The notes under the pieces are model-generated. The model ran no database searches and was not told the origin of the DNA. It saw only the letters and a program-made list of their open reading frames with translations. 64,000 bases of DNA from Dyadobacter sediminis (lineage in GTDB: Bacteria; Bacteroidota; Bacteroidia; Cytophagales; Spirosomataceae), in assembly GCF_005860765.1 (NCBI RefSeq), contig NZ_VCEI01000028.1:248001-312000 (forward strand). Direction: 5' to 3'. How positions within the stretch are numbered: the first letter of the stretch is position 1; each line of letters begins with the position of its first letter. Positions 17,137 to 25,819 of the stretch are shown one piece after another. Made by a program: the position numbers and the translations under genes.

Positions 17137-18285
17137 ATGAAAGCTTACCTCGATAATGCTGCCACTACCCGCCTTGATCCGGAAGTACTGGAAGTAATGT
17201 TACCAATCATGACGGAGCAATACGGCAATCCGTCCTCCATTCATTCACAGGGACGTGCAGCACGTTCAGCAATAGAAAGAGCAAGAAAGAGTATTGCAGG
17301 TATTCTGAATGCAGCGCCTGCTGAAATATTCTTTACTTCAGGCGGTACCGAAGCAGATAATACGGCAATCCGTTCCAGTATTGAAACACTCGGGCTGAAA
17401 CATGCCATTACTTCCCGAATCGAGCACCATGCCGTTCTGCATACGCTTGAACATCTTCATAAAACAGGCCAGATCCAGCTTAGTTATGTGGATATCAATG
17501 AAAAAGGGGAAGTAGATCTTGAGCATCTGGAAACATTGCTGGCTGCAAATCCGCGTTCACTTGTTTCCCTGATGCACGGCAACAATGAAATCGGCAATCT
17601 GCTCGACCTGGATACAGCAGGAGCAATCTGTGAAAAACATAATGCGGTTTTTCACTGCGATACGGTACAGACAATGGGTCATTATAAACATGATCTGCAG
17701 CAATTGAAAACCAATTTTATTGTTGGCGCAGCGCATAAATTCAACGGTCCGAAAGGAGTAGGGTTTTTATACGTAAGGCCGGGCATCAAGATAGTGCCGT
17801 TTGTACATGGAGGTGCTCAGGAACGCAATATGCGGGGCGGAACAGAGAATATTTACGGAATTGTCGGTCTTGCCAAGGCGCTGGAAATTGCTTATCGTGA
17901 CATGGACTCGCATGAAAAGCACATCAAAGGTCTTAAAGCACGCATGATTGAAAAACTGCGCGGGAATATTGAAGGCGTTACTTTCAATGGCAATTCGGCC
18001 GATCTTGATAAAAGCCTTTATACAGTTCTGAATGTAAGTCTTCCGCCTTCTGAAATCAGCGATATGCTGCTGTTTAATCTGGATATTGCCGGAATTGCCG
18101 TGTCTGGCGGCAGCGCCTGTTCGAGCGGAACGGAAATTGGTTCGCATGTGCTGAACGAGCTTCAGATTGATCCGGACCGCGCCAATGTTCGTTTTTCATT
18201 TGGCAAATACAATACTGAAGAAGAAATAGATTATGCTGTAAATACGCTTGCGGCATTGTACCGCAAAGAAAGCATCGCTCTGTAA
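17137..18285 (+). CDS. Cysteine desulfurase (NifS/IscS-like)
   Basis: This PLP enzyme takes sulfur from cysteine for Fe-S cluster or thiolation pathways. The 382-residue protein has the N-terminal YLDNAATT, the PLP lysine Lys201 in GAAHKFNGPKG, and the persulfide cysteine Cys328 in SGGSACSSGT. The ORF can be read from a TTG at 17131, but ATG 17137 fits the family start (MKAYLDNAATT). No iscU or iscA neighbour is present, so which scaffold it serves is unknown. Confidence 0.92.
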   Translation: MKAYLDNAATTRLDPEVLEVMLPIMTEQYGNPSSIHSQGRAARSAIERARKSIAGILNAAPAEIFFTSGGTEADNTAIRSSIETLGLKHAITSRIEHHAVLHTLEHLHKTGQIQLSYVDINEKGEVDLEHLETLLAANPRSLVSLMHGNNEIGNLLDLDTAGAICEKHNAVFHCDTVQTMGHYKHDLQQLKTNFIVGAAHKFNGPKGVGFLYVRPGIKIVPFVHGGAQERNMRGGTENIYGIVGLAKALEIAYRDMDSHEKHIKGLKARMIEKLRGNIEGVTFNGNSADLDKSLYTVLNVSLPPSEISDMLLFNLDIAGIAVSGGSACSSGTEIGSHVLNELQIDPDRANVRFSFGKYNTEEEIDYAVNTLAALYRKESIAL

Positions 18286-18290
18286 AACGT

Positions 18291-18321
18291 AAATCCGGCT
18301 GTATTATACAGCCGGATTTTT
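18291..18321. terminator. Terminator hairpin spanning the hemH stop codon
   Basis: AAATCCGGCTGTA and TACAGCCGGATTT form a 12-13 bp stem around a tiny loop that contains the hemH stop codon (18304-18306). A short T-run follows on the plus strand. It lies 6 bases after the cysteine desulfurase stop; its right arm codes the last residues of HemH (IKNPAV). Confidence 0.85.
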
Positions 18322-19374
18322 AATCATATCTTCCAGCGCTTCAATCCAGATGTCGCTGTCGTTCAGGCTTTCTACAAGCTGCCAGTGAATGCCGCCTTCT
18401 TTTTCAAAAATTTCTTTATATTCTTCACCCACTTCAATCGTCGTTTCCAGACAGTCGGAAACAAAAGCCGGGGAAAATGCCAGTGCATTTTTTACGCCTT
18501 TTTTGGTCAGTTCAGGAATTACTTCATCCGTGTAGGGCTTGATCCATGGATTTTTGCCAAGCCTTGACTGGAAACAGGTTGTGTATTTCCCTTCTGGAAT
18601 CCCGAGTCCTTTCACCAAAAGCCGTGTGGTTTCAAAACATTGTGCACGGTAACAATGCTGGTTTCTGTGATCAAGCTGATTGCAGCAGCTTCCAAACTGA
18701 CAAAAACTTCCCGTGACGTCACCTTTGGTAATTTGTCTTTCAGGCAAACCGTGATAACTGAATACGAAATGATCGTATTCACGTTCAGCCATGTATTTCT
18801 TGCCTAAATCCACAAAACCCTGAATGAACTTGGGATGATCTAAAAAGCGGTTTACAAAACGAATTTCAGGAAGCACTTCCCAGTCCTGCACAACACGCAT
18901 GACTTCTTTGTAAACCGAACCCGTTGAGGCAGACGCATATTGTGGAAAAAACGGCACTACAATAATTTCAGAAAGGCATTGTTTTCTTAATTCTTTCAAA
19001 CCGTTTTCAATGCTCGGGCTTTGGTAACGCATGGCAAGTTCCACGACATAATCGTTACCAAGCACTTTCTGGAGTTTGTCTTTTACCGAATAGCCATAGA
19101 TTTTCAGCGGAGAACCGTCAGGCCGCCAGAGCTGCTTGTACACTTTTGCAGATTTCGGAGCGCGAAACGGCGCAATAATCAGATTGATAAGCATCCATCT
19201 GTTCAGATAAGGAATATCTATAACCCTTTCATCCATTAAAAACTGACGCAGGTATTTACGTACGTCAGGAACAGAAGGCGTATCCGGCGTTCCCAGATTT
19301 ACAATCAGAACGCCCGTTTTATGAATTGATTTTTTAGTCGTTCTTAGAGGCTGAGTCAGTGTTTCGGTACTCAT
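18304..19374 (-). CDS. hemH: Ferrochelatase
   Basis: This enzyme inserts Fe2+ into protoporphyrin IX, the last step of protohaem synthesis. The 356-residue protein has the N-terminal TGVLIVNLGTPDTP, the catalytic-histidine segment FVFSYHGLPERQ, and GKYTTCFQSRLGKNPWIKPYTDE. An upstream in-frame extension to 19461 is not family-like, so I start at ATG 19374 (MSTETLTQ). It follows argF' at 91 bases and may lie at the end of the arginine transcript. Confidence 0.95.
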   Translation of the reverse strand: MSTETLTQPLRTTKKSIHKTGVLIVNLGTPDTPSVPDVRKYLRQFLMDERVIDIPYLNRWMLINLIIAPFRAPKSAKVYKQLWRPDGSPLKIYGYSVKDKLQKVLGNDYVVELAMRYQSPSIENGLKELRKQCLSEIIVVPFFPQYASASTGSVYKEVMRVVQDWEVLPEIRFVNRFLDHPKFIQGFVDLGKKYMAEREYDHFVFSYHGLPERQITKGDVTGSFCQFGSCCNQLDHRNQHCYRAQCFETTRLLVKGLGIPEGKYTTCFQSRLGKNPWIKPYTDEVIPELTKKGVKNALAFSPAFVSDCLETTIEVGEEYKEIFEKEGGIHWQLVESLNDSDIWIEALEDMIKNPAV

Positions 19375-19464
19375 TACAAGTATTGGTTTCAGGTATTTTG
19401 AAGATGCTGATTTAATATTAACTGCATCCTGATCTTTAAAAGTTCGTTTGCGGAATTGCAATTA

Positions 19465-20412
19465 CTACAATTCCAGCAACACTTCGCGAAGTACAGCCTG
19501 CGCAGACCATTCACGGTTTGCCGCTTGTTCAATAACAAGCGATCTCGGGCCGTCCAGCACTTCGTCGGCCACTTTCATATTGCGCCGTAAAGGCAGGCAA
19601 TGCATAAATTTTCCATTGTCGGTCAAAGCCATCTTGGCTTCGGTAATCATCCAGGAAGGATCGCTGGTAAGTACTTGTCCGTAATGCTGGTATGACGACC
19701 AGTTTTTTCCATATACGAAATCGGCTCCTTCCAGTGCTTTGTCCTGATCATAAATAACCTGCCCTTTGCCGACGAATTCCGGTGCCAGATCGTAGCCTTC
19801 GGGATGCGTGATAACCAGCTCAACATCCATCGGGTTCATCCATTCGCAAAAAGAATTGGCAACGGCCTGCGGCAATGCCTTGAAATGCGGAAGCCATGTC
19901 AGCACAACTTTGGGGCGCTGTTTTATCTTGAATTCCTCAATGGTAATGCAGTCCGCAAGGGATTGCAGCGGATGCCTTGTCGCAGACTCCAGATTGATGA
20001 TCGGAACGTCGGCATATTTTTTAAACTGCTCGAAAACAATTTCTGAGTAATCCTTTTCCCGATCCTGAAGACCCGCAAATGACCGGATTCCGATCATGTC
20101 GCAATAACTGCCGATTACCGCCGCCGCTTCTTTTACATGTTCCGCTTTATCACCGTTCATGATGACACCTTCTTCCATTTCCAGACCCCAGCCATCTTGT
20201 CCCACATTCATTGTAATCACGTTAAGCCCAAGATTCTGCGCCGCTTTTTGCGTGCTGATCCGGGTTCTCAAGCTTGAATTGAAAAACAGCAGTCCGATCG
20301 TTTTGTTTTTACCAAGCTCTATATTACTGAAAGGATCACGCTTTGCAGCGATGCCGTTTGTAATAAGCTGATTCAAGTCGGTTACGTCTTTTATGGAAAG
20401 AAAATGTTTCAT
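19465..20412 (-). CDS. argF': N-acylornithine carbamoyltransferase (ArgF' type)
   Basis: The 315-residue protein belongs to the acetyl/succinyl-ornithine transcarbamylases of Bacteroidota and Xanthomonads, which carbamoylate an N-acylated ornithine. Carbamoyl-phosphate binding is SSLRTRIST (residues 46-54, STRT-like), with the family HCLPLRR near the end and ATRHPLQSLADC in the middle. The residue that separates succinyl (Pro90) from acetyl (Glu92) enzymes aligns to Ala90 here, within NGDKAEH. Which acyl group is used is therefore open. It is the last of the leftward arginine genes. Confidence 0.93.
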   Translation of the reverse strand: MKHFLSIKDVTDLNQLITNGIAAKRDPFSNIELGKNKTIGLLFFNSSLRTRISTQKAAQNLGLNVITMNVGQDGWGLEMEEGVIMNGDKAEHVKEAAAVIGSYCDMIGIRSFAGLQDREKDYSEIVFEQFKKYADVPIINLESATRHPLQSLADCITIEEFKIKQRPKVVLTWLPHFKALPQAVANSFCEWMNPMDVELVITHPEGYDLAPEFVGKGQVIYDQDKALEGADFVYGKNWSSYQHYGQVLTSDPSWMITEAKMALTDNGKFMHCLPLRRNMKVADEVLDGPRSLVIEQAANREWSAQAVLREVLLEL

Positions 20413-20487
20413 CAGTTCAGATCAGTAGCAAAGTTCCGGATAGGTACCGTTCCTTTTTATATCAATATTCAGGTGTAATTATTAAAT

Positions 20488-21624
20488 TCAAATGGCAGCA
20501 ACCGATACTTCTTTTTTCAAAGCTTCGAGGAACATATCGGCTTCATTTTTGCCCAATGCCAGCGAAGGCAGCAACCGGATTGTATTTGCGCCGGCAACTC
20601 CTGTAAACATTTTATGTTCAAACAGCAGTTTGTTCCGTAAATCCTTCACTGCAAAATCATATTCTATTCCGATCATCAGCCCGCGTCCTCTCAACTCCTT
20701 GTATCCGCCGATTTCTTCAATTCCTTTAAAAAGGTAATTGCCAATTTCGGCTGCATTTTCCATCAGGTTTTCATTTTTCATAATATCCAGAACAGCAACG
20801 CCGGCGGCACATGCCAGGTGATTTCCGCCAAAAGTCGTTCCCAGCAAACCATAGCTTGCCTTGAATTTGGGAGAAATCAGAATTCCTCCGATCGGAAACC
20901 CGTTGCCCATTCCTTTTGCCATGGAAATAATATCCGCCTCAATGCCGCTGAACTGGAAAGAAAAGAACTTTCCGGTACGCCCGTAACCGCATTGTACGCT
21001 ATCCATTATGAGAATAGCTCCGGTTTCATCGCATTTGCGTCTCAATGCCTGTAAAAACTCATCTGTACAAACATTGATTCCGCCAACACCCTGAATCCCT
21101 TCTACGATAACGGCACAAACTTCATCCGTAATGCCTTGTTCCAATGACTCAACATCGTTGAAAGGCAGAAAAGAAACATGCTTATTGTAATTTACCGGAG
21201 CAACAATGGATGGATTGTCCGTTGCAGCAACGGCACCTGCAGTACGTCCGTGAAAACTTTTTGTGAAGGAAACAACCTTTGTGCGTCCGTTATGGAAAGA
21301 AGCCAGTTTTAACGCATTTTCGTTGGCTTCCGCTCCCGAATTACATAGAAACAGCTTGTAATCAGGATATCCGGAAAGTGCGCCAAGTTTCTCAGCAAGT
21401 TCTTCCTGCAAGGATATTTTAACCGAATTGGAGTAAAAGCTTATTGCATGAAGCTGCTTGGTCAGCATTTCAACATAATAAGGGTGGCAATGGCCGACGG
21501 AAATAACAGCATGCCCGCCATACAGATCCAGGTATTTAGTCCCGTTCTGATCCCACAAATAGCTGCCCTGCGCCTTGACCGGCTCTATATCGTAAATAGG
21601 GTATACATCAAATAAATGTGACAT
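20488..21624 (-). CDS. argD: N-acylornithine aminotransferase
   Basis: This class III PLP aminotransferase converts N-acyl-glutamate semialdehyde to N-acylornithine with glutamate as donor. The 378-residue protein has YLDLYGGHAVISVGHCHP, SGAEANENALKLA, IMDSVQCGYGRTG and the PLP lysine Lys237 in SMAKGMGNGFPIGG. It lies between argC and argF' at gaps of 40 and 75 bases, which supports the arginine role over other aminotransferases. Confidence 0.93.
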   Translation of the reverse strand: MSHLFDVYPIYDIEPVKAQGSYLWDQNGTKYLDLYGGHAVISVGHCHPYYVEMLTKQLHAISFYSNSVKISLQEELAEKLGALSGYPDYKLFLCNSGAEANENALKLASFHNGRTKVVSFTKSFHGRTAGAVAATDNPSIVAPVNYNKHVSFLPFNDVESLEQGITDEVCAVIVEGIQGVGGINVCTDEFLQALRRKCDETGAILIMDSVQCGYGRTGKFFSFQFSGIEADIISMAKGMGNGFPIGGILISPKFKASYGLLGTTFGGNHLACAAGVAVLDIMKNENLMENAAEIGNYLFKGIEEIGGYKELRGRGLMIGIEYDFAVKDLRNKLLFEHKMFTGVAGANTIRLLPSLALGKNEADMFLEALKKEVSVAAI

Positions 21625-21664
21625 TTCCGTTTGATTAAGATGTCTTCTGATTTTTACTTAATAA

Positions 21665-22672
21665 TTAAAAAGCGGGTGCTTTCAGTCTCAATCCGGCATC
21701 TTCCGACAATCCGAAAAGCAGGTTTAAATTTTGTACAGCCTGTCCGGAAGCACCTTTTGTGAGATTGTCTATAATGCTTGTAATCAACAGCTTTCCATCA
21801 TGAACTTCCAGGCTGATCAGGCATTTATTGGTATTAACAACCTGTTTCAGATCAACCGGCATATCACTTACATGCGTAAAAGGATGCGATGCGTAATAAT
21901 CTTTGTACAGACTTTTTGCTTCTTCAATGGTGCCGCTGAAAGTCGTGTAAACATTGGCCATAATACCGCGCGTGTAATCGCCGCGGTATGGAATAAAATT
22001 AATGGCTTGATCAAATCCGTTCTGCAATTTCCCGACGCTCATGTTGATTTCGGTTAAATGCTGATGCGTGAACGCCTTATAAATCGAAACGTTGTTGTTC
22101 CGCCATGTAAAATGCGTTGTCGGGCTCAATGCCTGACCTGCGCCTGTACTTCCCGTAACTGCGCTGACATGAATTTCATCCTGAATCAATCCGGCACTTG
22201 CCAATGGAAGAATTGCCAGTTCTATACTTGTTGCGAAACAGCCGGGATTTGCAATTTTGGTCGCAGATTTTATTTTTTCTCTTTGCAGCTCCGGCAAACC
22301 ATAAATAAATCCTTCCGATTCATTCCGGAAATCGGTACTTAGATCAATAATTTTTACAGCATCCGGAACGGAAAATTCGGACAGAAATTTTTTTGATTCG
22401 CCATGTCCGGAACAAAGGAAAATGGCATGAAGATCCGTTTCATTCAATAATGTCTGAATATCATTTACAGTAAAAACCAGTTCTGTATCGCCCAGAAGAT
22501 CCGTATGCGTTGCATAAACCGGTTTTCCAGCCTGACTTTTACTATGTGCAAAAGCGATTTTTACATTCGGATGATTAATCAGAATCCGGATCAGTTCCCC
22601 GCCTGTATATCCCGCCGCACCAATTATTCCTATGTTGATAGGATTTGCAATGTTATTTATTAATGAGTCCAT
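21665..22672 (-). CDS. argC: N-acetyl-gamma-glutamyl-phosphate reductase
   Basis: This NADPH-dependent enzyme reduces N-acylglutamyl phosphate to the semialdehyde. The 335-residue protein has IGIIGAAGYTGGEL (residues 13-26), the catalytic cysteine Cys145 in ANPGCFAT and the TGSTGAGQ loop. Its start is preceded by 31 bases after argG. The 11 residues before the Rossmann strand are a short extension. Confidence 0.95.
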   Translation of the reverse strand: MDSLINNIANPINIGIIGAAGYTGGELIRILINHPNVKIAFAHSKSQAGKPVYATHTDLLGDTELVFTVNDIQTLLNETDLHAIFLCSGHGESKKFLSEFSVPDAVKIIDLSTDFRNESEGFIYGLPELQREKIKSATKIANPGCFATSIELAILPLASAGLIQDEIHVSAVTGSTGAGQALSPTTHFTWRNNNVSIYKAFTHQHLTEINMSVGKLQNGFDQAINFIPYRGDYTRGIMANVYTTFSGTIEEAKSLYKDYYASHPFTHVSDMPVDLKQVVNTNKCLISLEVHDGKLLITSIIDNLTKGASGQAVQNLNLLFGLSEDAGLRLKAPAF

Positions 22673-22703
22673 GGATTAAACTTGTTTAAAAATTGTAACT
22701 CAT

Positions 22704-23906
22704 TTAATCTTCTGCAGACTCACTTACTTTCTGGAAAATCATCACTTGGTTGGAAGCTACTTTTGAGAACCCGCGCACGTCATCGCCGGTCCAGGCATTG
22801 TTCATTTCGCCGTAACTGCCAAATTTGGAGGACATCAGGTCAAACGGTGATTTGATTCCTTCCACATGAAAACGGTAGGGTGCCAGAAAAACATGAACTT
22901 TTCCCGTAACATGCGATTGCGTGTCCGTTAGGAAAGCTTCAATGTTGCGCATCACCGGTTCTACAAACTGACCTTTATGCAGCAGACTTCCGTACCAGTT
23001 TGAAAGTTGTTCTTTCCAGTAAAGCTGCTGCTCGCTTAGCACGTGTTTTTCAAGCGTATGATGCGCTTTAATGATGATCAATGGCGCAGCAGCTTCAAAG
23101 CCGACACGGCCTTTGATACCGATAATCGTATCGCCGACGTGAATATCTCGCCCGATTCCGAAAGGCTGCGCAATTGCTGCCAGCTTCTGAATGGCCTGAA
23201 CCGGATTCTCGAAAGTCTCTCCAGCAACTGCTTTCAATTCGCCCTTTACAAATTCAAGCGTTATTTTTTCAGGCTCGGTTTTGGAAACCTGCGTAGGCCA
23301 TGCCGATTCCGGCAGATATTGTTCAGAAGTCAGTGTTTCTTTTCCGCCAACGGAAGTTCCCCAAAGTCCTTTATTGATGCTGTAAGCTGCTTTCGCCCAT
23401 TCGCGGCCGACGCCTTTATTGGTCAGATATTCGATTTCCGCTTCGCGGGAAAGTTTAAGGTCGCGGATCGGCGTTATAATTTCAGCTTCCGGAATGATGA
23501 TGCGAAAAGCCATGTCAAAACGAACCTGATCGTTTCCGGCTCCGGTACTTCCGTGTGCAATGGCATTTGCGCCAATTTCTTTGGCGTATTCAGCAACGGC
23601 AACCGCCTGAAACACGCGTTCTGCACTTACGGAAAGCGGATACGTATTGTTTTTAAGAACATTTCCGAAGATCAGGTATTTAATGCAATCGTTATAATAA
23701 TCGCTCGTCTTGGAAATCGTTGCATGTTTTTTTACGCCAAGAGCGTACGCATTGGCTTCAATCGTTCTTAGTTCTTCATCGGAAAAGCCGCCGGTATCCA
23801 CCAGAACAGAATGAACTTCATAACCTTTATCCTCGGCTAAATATTTAACACAAAAGGAGGTATCTAATCCTCCGCTGAACGCTAATACTACTTTTGGCTG
23901 TGACAT
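22704..23906 (-). CDS. argG: Argininosuccinate synthase
   Basis: The enzyme joins citrulline and aspartate with ATP to form argininosuccinate. The 400-residue protein has the PP-loop FSGGLDTSFCVKYL at residues 10-23, AHGSTGAGNDQVRFD and INKGLWGTSVGG, all typical of ArgG. It is separated from the upstream GNAT gene by a terminator-like hairpin, so it may have its own promoter or be partly read through. Confidence 0.96.
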   Translation of the reverse strand: MSQPKVVLAFSGGLDTSFCVKYLAEDKGYEVHSVLVDTGGFSDEELRTIEANAYALGVKKHATISKTSDYYNDCIKYLIFGNVLKNNTYPLSVSAERVFQAVAVAEYAKEIGANAIAHGSTGAGNDQVRFDMAFRIIIPEAEIITPIRDLKLSREAEIEYLTNKGVGREWAKAAYSINKGLWGTSVGGKETLTSEQYLPESAWPTQVSKTEPEKITLEFVKGELKAVAGETFENPVQAIQKLAAIAQPFGIGRDIHVGDTIIGIKGRVGFEAAAPLIIIKAHHTLEKHVLSEQQLYWKEQLSNWYGSLLHKGQFVEPVMRNIEAFLTDTQSHVTGKVHVFLAPYRFHVEGIKSPFDLMSSKFGSYGEMNNAWTGDDVRGFSKVASNQVMIFQKVSESAED

Positions 23907-23956
23907 TATAAAAACGGGATTCTGTTAAATGCTGGAAATGGAACTACAAAGTAACA

Positions 23957-24003
23957 AAAAATACCTCGCTTCGGCTTGCTTTGGCTGCCGGGCGAGGTAT
24001 TTA
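23957..24003 (-). terminator. Terminator-like hairpin between the GNAT gene and argG
   Basis: On the minus strand AAATACCTCGC pairs with GCGAGGTATTT around about 22 bases, followed by TTTTGTTACTTTG. The TTACTTTG after it is one base off the -7 consensus and may be an argG promoter. Confidence 0.8.
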
Positions 24004-24038
24004 AAAGATATATAAAATCTGTAAATGAATGCGGTACT

Positions 24039-24743
24039 TTAATGTACGAGCACGGCCCCGGCGTTTTTCTTTTTGGCGCGTTCTTCCCTTCGCAATAAAA
24101 TGCGTTGCTTGATACGCATCCAGCGCTCATAAAGGCTTGACTCTTTCAGGAAATCCCACGAGGTTTTTTCCACTTCCGGTTTTTTCTTTTCGTCCGGGTT
24201 GTACATCATTCCGGTGCAAAGGCAGTGCTTTCTGCCGGTACGCGTCAAAACATCATAATTCACGCAGCTTGCACAGCCTTTCCAGAACGCGTCGTCCGCA
24301 GGAAGTTCGCTGAATGTAACGGGTTCGTAACCCAGATCCGAATTGATTTTCATCACCGGCAAGCTCGTCGTAATACCAATAATTTTAGCATCCGGGTATT
24401 TGGTGCGCGACAATTCAAACGCTTTTTGCTTGATCGCCTTGGCCATGCCGCTGTTGCGGAAATCAGGATGTACGATAAGGCCCGAATTGGCTACGAACTT
24501 TCCGTGTTCCCACGTTTCTATATAGCAGAAACCAACCCATTCGCCGGTTTCCGTTGTTGCAATAATTGCTTTTCCTTCTACCATTTTCTCCATGATATAA
24601 ACAGGAGAACGTTTGGCTATTCCGGTACCACGCTTTTTAGCGCTCTCTTCCATTTCTGCACAGATAATATCGGCAAAACGGAAATGATTTTCATTGGCAG
24701 TCTGAACGATAAACTTACTGCCCACTACTTCGGTATTTTTCAT
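24039..24743 (-). CDS. GNAT acyltransferase with four-Cys module; candidate N-acylglutamate synthase
   Basis: The 234-residue protein has a GNAT fold: KAIIATTETGEWVGFCYIE, then the acyl-CoA loop VHPDFRNSGMAKAIKQKAFE (residues 91-110). Cys157, Cys160, Cys174 and Cys176 form a CxxC...CxC pattern (CASCVNY..RKHCLCTGM) that could bind zinc. The C-terminus is basic and helical. It heads the arginine gene run, which otherwise lacks a first enzyme, so acylation of glutamate is the likely role (inference). Other GNAT functions are possible. Confidence 0.7.
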   Translation of the reverse strand: MKNTEVVGSKFIVQTANENHFRFADIICAEMEESAKKRGTGIAKRSPVYIMEKMVEGKAIIATTETGEWVGFCYIETWEHGKFVANSGLIVHPDFRNSGMAKAIKQKAFELSRTKYPDAKIIGITTSLPVMKINSDLGYEPVTFSELPADDAFWKGCASCVNYDVLTRTGRKHCLCTGMMYNPDEKKKPEVEKTSWDFLKESSLYERWMRIKQRILLRREERAKKKNAGAVLVH

Positions 24744-24869
24744 TGATGGCTACTCTGACAAAAATGTTCGAAACAATAATTAATATACCCAGAATAAAAA
24801 CGATGGGACGTTTCAGGAATTATAAAGAAATAAGGGGTATAAAAGCTTTACCACGTAGGTAAAAGAAAA

Positions 24870-24941
24870 TTATGCGGTCCGGGGGGACCTGAATCGGAAA
24901 GGCGTAGTATGAAGAACAGTATGTATGCCGTTGTTGTTCAT
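24870..24941 (-). CDS. Putative 23-residue leader peptide upstream of the arginine genes
   Basis: An ATG at 24941 opens a 23-codon frame ending in TAA at 24870-24872, about 125 bases before the GNAT gene. Its end reads FRFRSPRTA, with three Arg codons (CGA, AGG, CGG) close together. A GGTCC-CCCC-GGACC stem-loop overlaps those codons. It lies just after a promoter-like sequence. An attenuation leader sensing Arg-tRNA is the inference. The frame is too short to be certain. Confidence 0.5.
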   Translation of the reverse strand: MNNNGIHTVLHTTPFRFRSPRTA

Positions 24942-24969
24942 TGATTTTGTTGTGTGTCGTAGTAAGGTG

Positions 24970-25000
24970 CAAATTTTGAAAAAAAAATTGTCACTCCAAA
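24970..25000 (-). promoter_or_regulatory. Bacteroidota-type promoter for the arginine leader
   Basis: On the minus strand TTTG (revcomp of 24997-25000) is followed after 19 bases by AAAATTTG (revcomp of 24970-24977), one base off TAnnTTTG. The leader peptide starts about 29 bases downstream. The rest of the 337-base gap at 24744-25080 holds no other gene I can support. Confidence 0.55.
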
Positions 25001-25080
25001 GAAACAGAAAATATATTTTTATGGTTCGTTTGATGCATTAATTTATAACAGCTGCCAAGAAATACTAACCAACTGCTTCA

Positions 25081-25692
25081 ATGTCAGAGATTACAACCGA
25101 TGATTTACTGTATGGATATATCAACGGCATATTCCCGATGGCTGAGGCAGACGGCACCATTTACTGGTATTCACCGGACCCAAGGGCCATTATTCCTATT
25201 GAAATCTATAAGCCTGCCAAATCATTGCGTCCGGTTCTGAATAAAAAACAGTTTGAAATAAGAGTAAACACCGATTTTGAAGGCGTCATGCGGGGATGCT
25301 CAGGGCCGCGAGCCGATGAATCCGGAACCTGGATTTCGGAAGAAATTATCGCTACGTATACCGCATTGCATCATATGGGCTTTGCACACAGTGTGGAAGC
25401 TTACCGGAACGGCAAGCTGGCGGGCGGGCTTTACGGTGTATCTATAAACGGTGCATTTTTCGGGGAATCCATGTTTTCGGCAGAGAGCAATGCTTCCAAG
25501 GTTGCATTTCATTATCTGATCCAGATCTTGCGTAAAAACCGGTTTGCTTTGCTGGATACCCAGTTCATGAATGACAATGTGCTGCGTTACGGCGCCGTTG
25601 AAATTCCCAGAAACACCTATCTTGAACTTTTGAAACAAGCCTTGAAACTGAAAATAAAATTCGACGGAAGCGTACCTGAAAACCCGTTCTGA
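25081..25692 (+). CDS. aat: Leucyl/phenylalanyl-tRNA--protein transferase
   Basis: This cytosolic enzyme adds Leu or Phe to N-terminal Arg/Lys of proteins in the N-degron pathway. The 203-residue protein has the family start LLYGYINGIFPMAEADGTIYWYSPDPRAIIP, then HSVEAYRNGKLAGGLYGVSINGAFFGESMFS, and ends with LLDTQFMNDNVLRYGAVEIPR. It is complete and of usual size. It is divergent from the arginine leader. Confidence 0.95.
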   Translation: MSEITTDDLLYGYINGIFPMAEADGTIYWYSPDPRAIIPIEIYKPAKSLRPVLNKKQFEIRVNTDFEGVMRGCSGPRADESGTWISEEIIATYTALHHMGFAHSVEAYRNGKLAGGLYGVSINGAFFGESMFSAESNASKVAFHYLIQILRKNRFALLDTQFMNDNVLRYGAVEIPRNTYLELLKQALKLKIKFDGSVPENPF

Positions 25693-25819
25693 TTCAAATA
25701 ATGCCGGTATAAAGCAGTAATGTATCCAATTTCATTCGAAATGATTTATTTTTAGCCCAAAATCGGCTTTCAAAAAGCATGTGCGGAACTTGCAGCATGC
25801 CATTATTTCAGATATTAAA

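Noticed and set aside
23043..23771. 242-codon open frame on the plus strand
   Set aside because: It lies within argG on the opposite strand and lacks protein-family features; codon shadow.
24873..24893. GGTCC/GGACC stem as an ordinary terminator
   Set aside because: Only a 5-bp stem with no T-run; it overlaps the leader frame instead, so I treat it as part of the possible attenuator.
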